Assembly (NCBI RefSeq): GCF_021049265.1
Contig: NZ_CP088018.1
Coordinates: forward strand, 62,001-126,000
Direction: 5' to 3'
Length of the DNA stretch: 64,000 nt
DNA from: Ruania suaedae
GTDB taxonomy: Bacteria > Actinomycetota > Actinomycetes > Actinomycetales > Beutenbergiaceae
Below the pieces are notes generated by a model, which ran no database searches, had not been told where the DNA came from, and worked only from the letters and a program-made list of their open reading frames with translations. Shown in pieces: positions 58,891 through 64,000 of this stretch. Each line of letters begins with the position of its first letter. The first letter of the stretch is position 1. Both the position numbers and the translations under genes were made by a program.

Positions 58891-60498
58891 GTGAACGAAC
58901 GCTCCGCCCCTGGCCGCCGGCCACGCCCGGGTCGGCGACCGGTGAACCGCCCCCGGAAGGGGGCCCCGCCCGAGATCACCGTCGACACCGACGGCGTGCC
59001 GGAGGTGGCGCCGGTCCCGGCGCTACGCCCCGCCGTCCCGCGCCGCTCACGCGAGCAGACGGGCCCGGTGCCCACGGCCCGGCCGTGGTCGTTGCGCGAG
59101 CAGGCCCGGCGGATGGTGGCGGGCCACGGTCCCCCCACGCTTCCCTTCCCCGGCTCCCGGGTGCTGTCCGAGCTGAGCGCCGAGGACGAGCGGTCGGTGC
59201 TGGACCTCGTGCTGCGGGCGGGGGAGGCGATGGTCGCCACCGGCGCGCCCGTGGGGGACGCGACCGCCGAGATGTTGCGCATGGCCGATGGGCTCGGGGT
59301 GAAGAACCTCAGCGTGGACATCACCTTCATCTCCGTGACGGCGACCATCGACCGCGAGGACGATCCGGTCACCAAGGTGCGCGTCATCAGCACCCGCACC
59401 TCCGACTACAGCCGGCTCACCGACATCAGCCGTCTCATCGGCGACATCACCAACCGCAAGCTGACCATCCCCGAGGCGCATGATCGCCTCACGAGGATCC
59501 TGACGGCGCCCCACCCCTACCGCCGTGCCGTGGTCACCGGCGCGCTCGGCATGATGGCCGCCTCCGTGGCCCTGCTGCTCGGTGGCACCTGGGCGGTGGC
59601 GCTGATCGCTGCCGCGACCACCATGGTGATCGACCGGGTGCTGCGGTTCCTGCGCCACCGCGGCCTGCCCTACCTCTTCCAGCAGGTGGTCGGATCGGGT
59701 ATCGCCACGATCGTCGCCGTGGTGCTGCTCTGGGGCCAGAACACCTGGGGCTGGGACCGGGCGATGCTTCCCCCCTCCCTCGTGGTGGCCTCCGGCATCG
59801 TGGTGCTGCTGGCCGGGCTCGCGCTGGTCGGCTCCGCCGAGGACGCCATCGCGGGTTTCCCGCTCACCGCGGCCGCGCGCACCTTCGAGGTGGCACTGAG
59901 CACCGTGGGCATCGTCGCCGGCATCGGTATCGTGCTCGAGCTGGGCCGTCAGCTGGGCGTGCCGCTGAGCATCGGGGAGGTCGGCGAAGGGGTCGCCGTG
60001 CATCCGGTGGTGTTCATCGGGGCGGGCGCGGCGATCGCGGCCGCCTGGTCCGTGGCCAGCTACACGCGGCCCCGCACCGTGGTGCTGGTGGCGCTCGTGG
60101 CCGCGGCGGCCTCCGGCGCGTACGTGGTGGTCACCGCACTGGGGGTGAGCCCCTCCGGCAACCAGTTCGGGGCCGGCGCGGCGGCGTTCAGCGCGGCCCT
60201 GGTGATCGGCCTGCTGGCCGGGGTGCTCAGCGAGCGGGTGCGCGTGCCCACGATGGTGCTCTCGGTGTGCGGCGTGACGCCCTTCCTGCCGGGTCTGTCG
60301 ATCTACCGGGCGATGTACAACATCGTCGACACCGGGTTCATCCTCGAGGGGCTGGACCTGCTGGTGCGTGCGGGGTCGATCGGGCTGGCTCTCGCCGCAG
60401 GGGTCACGCTCGGGGAGTTTCTCGCCACCCCGCTGACGTCCGAGGCGGACAAGTGGCAGCGGCGGATGATGGCTCGCGCCCGCGGCTCACGCATCTGA
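58891..60498 (+). CDS. ThrE-family threonine/serine exporter
   Basis: A 535-residue membrane protein. A Pro/Arg-rich N-terminus of about 70 residues leads to the ThrE cytoplasmic domain (VLRAGEAMVATGAPVGDATAEMLRMADGLGV, then TDISRLIGDI), followed by about ten membrane segments of the two ThrE halves (about 215-515), including FLPGLSIYRAMYNI. The family exports threonine and serine. GTG 58891 is the start, preceded by a leaderless -10. Its end overlaps the convergent DUF3995 gene by 12 bases. Confidence 0.9.
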   Translation: MNERSAPGRRPRPGRRPVNRPRKGAPPEITVDTDGVPEVAPVPALRPAVPRRSREQTGPVPTARPWSLREQARRMVAGHGPPTLPFPGSRVLSELSAEDERSVLDLVLRAGEAMVATGAPVGDATAEMLRMADGLGVKNLSVDITFISVTATIDREDDPVTKVRVISTRTSDYSRLTDISRLIGDITNRKLTIPEAHDRLTRILTAPHPYRRAVVTGALGMMAASVALLLGGTWAVALIAAATTMVIDRVLRFLRHRGLPYLFQQVVGSGIATIVAVVLLWGQNTWGWDRAMLPPSLVVASGIVVLLAGLALVGSAEDAIAGFPLTAAARTFEVALSTVGIVAGIGIVLELGRQLGVPLSIGEVGEGVAVHPVVFIGAGAAIAAAWSVASYTRPRTVVLVALVAAAASGAYVVVTALGVSPSGNQFGAGAAAFSAALVIGLLAGVLSERVRVPTMVLSVCGVTPFLPGLSIYRAMYNIVDTGFILEGLDLLVRAGSIGLALAAGVTLGEFLATPLTSEADKWQRRMMARARGSRI

Positions 60499-61008
60499 CC
60501 GGCCGTCCCGGTCACCGGCGAGCCGGGCTCGCCGTCCGCGGCGCTCACGCGTGAGCCACAAGAACGTGAGCAGTCCTCCGCCCCAGAGCGCGAACAGCGG
60601 GTCCCACAACAACACGTGACCCATCAGCGCCTCGCGGTCGCAGCCCCCCGGGCTGGCGAGGAGACCGGCGAGCACCGCCCCGCTGACGACGACGTTGAGG
60701 AGGCCGTAGCCCAGCAGCAGCGCTCCGCCGACCCAGCTCAGGGCGCGCCACAGCCCTGGTCGTGGCAGCCGACCGGAATCGTTCAGCACCGGGACGGCGG
60801 CCGCGATCGCCTTGACCACGGCGATCAGGCCCAGCCCGAGCCCGGTCCGCAGTGGGTCCTCGGCGGCCATCTGCACCGCCCAGGTCCCGACGGTGGCCAG
60901 CAGCCACTGTCCGCCCAGGGCCCAGTAGGCGCTGAATGCCGCGTGGACCAGCCCCGCCGAGGAGGCGATCCACAGCGGTACGCGTCCGGCCGCGGGGCGA
61001 CGATCCAC
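60487..61008 (-). CDS. DUF3995 membrane protein
   Basis: A 173-residue protein with four membrane segments (VPLWIASSAGLVHAAFSAYWALGG; LGLGLIAVVKAIAAAVPVL; VGGALLLGYGLLNVVVSGAVL; HVLLWDPLFALWGGGLLTFLWL) and the HAxxSxYWALGG pattern of DUF3995. Function unknown. GTG 61008 follows a minus-strand TACGAT by six bases, so it looks leaderless. Its last 12 bases overlap the end of the exporter gene on the other strand. Confidence 0.8.
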   Translation of the reverse strand: MDRRPAAGRVPLWIASSAGLVHAAFSAYWALGGQWLLATVGTWAVQMAAEDPLRTGLGLGLIAVVKAIAAAVPVLNDSGRLPRPGLWRALSWVGGALLLGYGLLNVVVSGAVLAGLLASPGGCDREALMGHVLLWDPLFALWGGGLLTFLWLTRERRGRRARLAGDRDGRSDA

Positions 61009-61014
61009 AGCAGG

Positions 61015-61020
61015 ATCGTA
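61015..61020 (-). promoter_or_regulatory. -10 box TACGAT of leaderless DUF3995 gene
   Basis: On the minus strand TACGAT ends six bases before GTG 61008. It decides the start choice, since upstream in-frame codons give only Arg-rich sequence. Confidence 0.5.
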
Positions 61021-61049
61021 TCGACAGCGGCGCACGGCGCTCGAGCGGC

Positions 61050-61976
61050 TCAGCGCACGTCGGGCGCATCCAGCAGCTGAGCACTCGCGTGCTCGGCGAT
61101 CGCTGCCATCCGTGGATCGTCGTCGGCGTGCGCGGCGAAGACCGCGGCGAAGTTCGCCGCCCAGGCGCGGGCGCGTGACCACAGCGCGTCGTCGGTGCCG
61201 AATCCCTCCGGTAGGCCGGCGCCGGCCCGGTCCGCGCGGGCGTAGGCCACCACGAATGCGGCGCGCCCGCGTGCGGTGAACGTCAGCCACGCCGTCGCCA
61301 GATCGGTGGCCGGGTCACCGGCGGTGACATCGCCGAAGTCCAGCACCGCCGTCAGCCGATGGCGATGGGTGAGCAGGTTCAACGGGTGCGGGTCCCCGTG
61401 CAGCCAGACCGGCGGGCCGTCGTAGGCGGGCACGGCGGCATGGCCCTCGAAGACGGCCGCCAACTCGGCCCCGCGCCCCAGGGTGGGGTCGGCCAAGCGT
61501 GCCCGGATCGCCTCGGCTCGCTGCGCCAGCGGTACCCCGCGCACCGGATTCACCGGCGCGTCCGCGTCGGCGGGCCGGTGCAGCGCGGCGAAGAACTTCC
61601 CGAGCTGGGCGGCCCAGGCGTCGCGCGCGCCGGCGGGATCGAGGACCGTCGGGCGGCCCTCGATCCAGCGCAGGACCGACCATGACCACGGGTAGTACGC
61701 GGTCGGACGCCCCGCCCGGATCAGAGCGGGCACGGGCACCGGCAGTCGCGGCGCCAGGCGCGGCAGCACCAGCTGTTCGTGCTCGACCAGCCGGGCGGCG
61801 GCCTCCCGCCGGGGCAGCCGCACCAGCAGGGTCGAACCCAACCGGACCATGACGTTGTCCCACCCGTGCGCAATGACGCTCAGCGGCCGGGCGGCGAGCT
61901 CCGGGTGCTGATCGGTGAGGAGGCGCCGCACCAGGTCCTCGTCGATGTGCACGTCGGCAGCCGGGGTCCCGGCCAT
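61050..61976 (-). CDS. Aminoglycoside phosphotransferase-family kinase
   Basis: A 308-residue APH-fold kinase. Catalytic loop HGDPHPLN (His193-Asn200, with Asp195) and metal motif DFGDVTAGDP (Asp213, Asp216) are intact; the nucleotide-binding segment VMVRLGSTLLVRLPRR is present. Members phosphorylate varied small molecules and most are not resistance genes. ATG 61976 overlaps the preceding epimerase stop (TGATG), linking it to a three-gene operon with the epimerase and phosphoribosyltransferase. Confidence 0.88.
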   Translation of the reverse strand: MAGTPAADVHIDEDLVRRLLTDQHPELAARPLSVIAHGWDNVMVRLGSTLLVRLPRREAAARLVEHEQLVLPRLAPRLPVPVPALIRAGRPTAYYPWSWSVLRWIEGRPTVLDPAGARDAWAAQLGKFFAALHRPADADAPVNPVRGVPLAQRAEAIRARLADPTLGRGAELAAVFEGHAAVPAYDGPPVWLHGDPHPLNLLTHRHRLTAVLDFGDVTAGDPATDLATAWLTFTARGRAAFVVAYARADRAGAGLPEGFGTDDALWSRARAWAANFAAVFAAHADDDPRMAAIAEHASAQLLDAPDVR

Positions 61977-62944
61977 CAGTGATGTCCAGCGGGCCTAGCG
62001 GGCCCGGCCGGCTCGTGCAGGGCGGCCAACGCGCCGTCCAGGTGCGGGTGGCGGAAGGTGAAGCCGGTCCCCTCGAGCCGCTCGGACGTCGCGTGCCGGC
62101 CGGTGCTCGCCAGCGCGGGATCGGTGCGCAGCACGACGGCCGCGGCCCGCAGCAGCGGCGCCGGGGTGGGAGGAGCCCAGGCCGGTCGGCGCAGCGCTCG
62201 CCGCATCCCGGCCATCAGCTCCGCATTCGTCACCGGGTGCGGGGCGGCAGCCACCAGGACGCCGTCGGGCAGGGTGACGGTCTCCTCGAGCCCGAGGGCG
62301 GCGCAGGCCATCGTGAGCCAGTCGGCGAGATGGATCCAGGAGAACCACTGCCGGCCGCCGGCGATCGGCCCGCCCAGCCCGAGCCGGACCGGCAGCATGA
62401 GCCGGCTGAGCACCGGGGAGTGGCCTCCCAGCACGATCGAGGTGCGCAGGATCCGCAGGTGCTCGGCGTGGGCACCGGTGACGGCCGCCTCCCACGGGGC
62501 GGCCACACCCGTCATCTGCGGCAGCCCGGGCGGGACGTCCGGCACGGGGGAGGACTCGGTGAGGCGAGCGTGGCCGCCGTCGGACCAGATCGCCGTCGTG
62601 GACGCCTGCAGCCAGTGGCGCACGGGCCGGCTCGCCTGCCGGGAGGCGGCCACGAGGGCGGACGTGGCCTCGACCCGGGACGAGCGCAGCTCGGCGATGT
62701 TGGCCGCGGTCGGGCGGCAGTCGACCAGCCGCCCGGCGAGGTTGGCCACCCGGACGTCCTCGCCCTCGAGCTCGGCGGTCCAGGGCCCCGGGCTGCGCCC
62801 GTCCCAGCCGACCTGCCGGTGAGCGGCGCCCGGGCGGGGTGAGCGGGTGAGCACGACCACCTCGGCCCCCCGTGCCCGGGCCGCGGACGCGAGCGCGCGC
62901 CCGAGATAGCCGGAGCCACCGGCGATGACGACGCGCACGGCCAT
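61976..62944 (-). CDS. TIGR01777-family NAD(P)-binding epimerase-like protein
   Basis: A 322-residue extended SDR protein: VVIAGGSGYLGRAL nucleotide-binding motif at the N-terminus, NLAGRLVDCR and FSWIHLADW typical of the YfcH/TIGR01777 group, and the C-terminal DUF1731-like segment (TSERLEGTGFTFRHP). Reaction unknown. ATG 62944 overlaps the phosphoribosyltransferase stop (TGATG). Confidence 0.9.
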   Translation of the reverse strand: MAVRVVIAGGSGYLGRALASAARARGAEVVVLTRSPRPGAAHRQVGWDGRSPGPWTAELEGEDVRVANLAGRLVDCRPTAANIAELRSSRVEATSALVAASRQASRPVRHWLQASTTAIWSDGGHARLTESSPVPDVPPGLPQMTGVAAPWEAAVTGAHAEHLRILRTSIVLGGHSPVLSRLMLPVRLGLGGPIAGGRQWFSWIHLADWLTMACAALGLEETVTLPDGVLVAAAPHPVTNAELMAGMRRALRRPAWAPPTPAPLLRAAAVVLRTDPALASTGRHATSERLEGTGFTFRHPHLDGALAALHEPAGPARPAGHH

Positions 62945-63459
62945 CAGGCCCCGTCCGTGGCGGTGGCTGTCACGGGCGGCAGGGCCGACCACGGGAACGA
63001 GATCCATCGCTCCGTGCGGTGCCACGTGTAGTCGGGCTCGATGACCGAGCGCGGCTTGGTGTAGAGCACGGCGCTGCGCGCCTGCGCCGGCGGGCGCTCG
63101 CCGGCCCGCAGCCGCTGCATCACGAGCTCCAGCGTGCGGCCCGAATCGGCGACGTCATCGACCACGAGCACCCGCGCACCGGCCAGCGCGGAGGTGTCCA
63201 GCAGCGGCGGGAGCACCAGCGGTTCGCCCAGCGTCTGGTCCACGCCGGTGTAGAACTCGACGTTCATCGTGCCCATCGCCTTGACGTCGAGGGCGTAGGC
63301 GACCGCCCCGGCGGGCACCAGCCCGCCCCGGGCCACGGCGATGACCAGGTCCGGCATCCAGCCGCTGTCGGCGACGGTCCGCGCCAGCTCGCGGGCAGCC
63401 TCCCCGAAGCGGCTCCAGGGCAGCACTTCGCGGGGTGGGGGCGGGGTGGGGCTACTCAT
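62944..63459 (-). CDS. Phosphoribosyltransferase (hypoxanthine/guanine type I fold)
   Basis: A 171-residue PRTase with the PRPP loop VLVVDDVADSGRTL (Asp101, Asp102, Thr109) and an upstream AVARGGLVPAG substrate loop. The C-terminal ERWISFPW segment fits the xanthine/guanine-type or DUF-named actinobacterial group; the base used is uncertain. ATG 63459 lies six bases after TAGAGT on the minus strand, so the operon of three genes appears to start with a leaderless message. Confidence 0.88.
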   Translation of the reverse strand: MSSPTPPPPREVLPWSRFGEAARELARTVADSGWMPDLVIAVARGGLVPAGAVAYALDVKAMGTMNVEFYTGVDQTLGEPLVLPPLLDTSALAGARVLVVDDVADSGRTLELVMQRLRAGERPPAQARSAVLYTKPRSVIEPDYTWHRTERWISFPWSALPPVTATATDGA

Positions 63460-63465
63460 GACCCG

Positions 63466-63471
63466 ACTCTA
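63466..63471 (-). promoter_or_regulatory. -10 box TAGAGT of leaderless phosphoribosyltransferase operon
   Basis: On the minus strand TAGAGT ends six bases before ATG 63459, with no room for a ribosome-binding site. Confidence 0.55.
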
Positions 63472-63512
63472 GCGACGACGTTGCCCCGGGTCAGCGGTGG
63501 AGCCGCTGGGCC

Positions 63513-63549
63513 CCTCCCCTCGCGGCCCGGGGTGGGCCGCGAGGGGAGG
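63513..63549 (-). terminator. 16-bp terminator-like stem-loop after csbD
   Basis: Arms 63513-63528 and 63534-63549 (CCTCCCCTCGCGGCCC and its complement) pair perfectly around a five-base loop, ten bases beyond the csbD stop. There is no strong T-run, as usual in high-GC actinobacteria. It separates csbD from the leaderless operon downstream. Confidence 0.7.
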
Positions 63550-63559
63550 CGCCTTGGCC

Positions 63560-63736
63560 TCACTTGTCGGTGAAGGCGTCCTTGACGTTCTCGCCGGCCT
63601 GCTTGAGGTTGGCCGCCGACTGGTCCTTGCGGCCCTCGGTGGCGAGCCGCTCGTTGTCGGTCGCCTCGCCCACGGCCTCCTTGGCCTTGCCGGCGGTCTC
63701 CTGCGCTGTGTTGCGGATCTTGTCGCCGATTCCCAT
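63560..63736 (-). CDS. CsbD-family stress protein
   Basis: A 58-residue hydrophilic helical protein: MGIGDKIRNTAQETAGKAKE start, central EATDNERLATEG and QSAANLKQAGENVKDAF end match CsbD, a general-stress protein of unknown mechanism. AAAGGAAG precedes ATG 63736. A strong hairpin follows the stop. The length is normal for the family. Confidence 0.92.
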   Translation of the reverse strand: MGIGDKIRNTAQETAGKAKEAVGEATDNERLATEGRKDQSAANLKQAGENVKDAFTDK

Positions 63737-63789
63737 GGTTCTTCCTTTCGTCGCCCGCTGTCAGCGGGTGGGGCACAGCGCCCCGTGGT

Positions 63790-63806
63790 GGGTGGCCTCG
63801 CCACCC
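63790..63806 (-). terminator. 7-bp hairpin after the partial gene at the window end
   Basis: GGGTGGC (63790-63796) and GCCACCC (63800-63806) pair around CTC, ten bases beyond the stop of the minus-strand partial gene at 63817. A modest terminator candidate. Confidence 0.45.
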
Positions 63807-63816
63807 AGTCGTGGGC

Positions 63817-64000
63817 TCATCCGATCCGGCGAGAGGCCTCGCCGCGGACGAGCGTGATCCGGATGTGGCCGACCGCGTGGGGTGCGCCGAGCAGGTCCCG
63901 TGCCTGGCGGGCCACGTGGTCGATGTGAGTGGACACCCGGGCCAGGTCGGCCGTGGCTGCCAGGGTGACGGTGCCCTCCAGGGCGATGGCGCGCCGTCGC
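63817..64000 (-). CDS. Partial gene, C-terminus of unknown protein
   Basis: The last 61 codons of a minus-strand gene whose start lies beyond the window. The visible end (IALEGTVTLAAT, STHIDHVARQARDLLGAPHAVGHIRITLVRGEASRRIG) has no motif I can name. Neighbouring CsbD makes an Asp23/AmaP-type stress-envelope gene possible, because these often cluster in actinobacteria, but this is only a guess. Confidence 0.55.
   Translation of the reverse strand, partial: RRRAIALEGTVTLAATADLARVSTHIDHVARQARDLLGAPHAVGHIRITLVRGEASRRIG

Overview
The window is very GC-rich, densely packed actinobacterial chromosome. Gene content and order point to Actinomycetota, most likely Micrococcales (a Ruania/Bogoriellaceae/Beutenbergia-like soil or marine actinobacterium; inference only). 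The diagnostic block at about 12.5-27.7 kb is the conserved cell-wall/division cluster: crgA, a DUF881 gene, a class E sortase, trpG, pknB, pknA, pbpA, rodA, pstP, fhaB and fhaA. In most actinobacteria it lies close to dnaA/gyrAB, but no replication gene or origin is visible here.

Region by region. (1) 1-12.1 kb is a sugar-catabolic locus on the + strand: two tandem sulfatases (the first cut by the window edge), an ABC importer (binding lipoprotein and two permeases), a 1350-residue secreted GH2-type enzyme, an enolase-superfamily acid-sugar dehydratase candidate and a LacI regulator. (2) 12.4-16.2 kb is a minus-strand run: O-methyltransferase, GH106-like hydrolase, crgA and a PPOX/F420-type flavoenzyme; the first two look like insertions into the division cluster. 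(3) 16.3-18.7 kb (+) holds DUF881, sortase E, a tiny membrane protein and trpG. (4) 18.7-27.7 kb (-) is the overlapping operon fhaA-fhaB-pstP-rodA-pbpA-pknA-pknB. (5) A tRNA-Leu(CAG) at 28.1 kb precedes a large LAETG-anchored surface protein, a plausible substrate of the sortase. (6) 31-35.4 kb is a tightly overlapped phosphonate-type importer (phnD-phnC-phnE-phnE) ending in an RpiR regulator. (7) 35.4-36.6 kb is rlmC. (8) 36.6-57.8 kb is a second, larger glycan-utilisation region: two LplB/YtcP-type importers with large binding lipoproteins, a secreted GH141-like beta-helix protein, an unassigned alpha/alpha-toroid enzyme, three LacI regulators, two DUF1680 (GH127-type) beta-L-arabinofuranosidase-like enzymes, a DUF624/YesL protein and an Asp-box (BNR) propeller enzyme. 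(9) 57.8-64 kb is ordinary chromosome: lipoprotein, ThrE-type exporter, DUF3995, an APH-type kinase, a TIGR01777 epimerase, a phosphoribosyltransferase, CsbD and a partial gene.

Logic: secreted enzymes (GH2, GH141-like) would trim polysaccharide outside, three importers lacking their own ATPase would bring in oligosaccharides, and cytoplasmic sulfatases, GH127 enzymes, the toroid enzyme and the BNR protein would finish degradation under LacI control. A near-identical 14-bp operator-like palindrome lies in front of the importer at 36.8 kb and the toroid enzyme at 44.4 kb, tying them to the LacI gene between them. At least eight genes appear to be leaderless, with a TANNNT -10 box 6-7 bases before the start codon. 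Several strong stem-loops separate genes within the sugar operons. No CRISPR array, insertion sequence, phage or transposase gene was seen.
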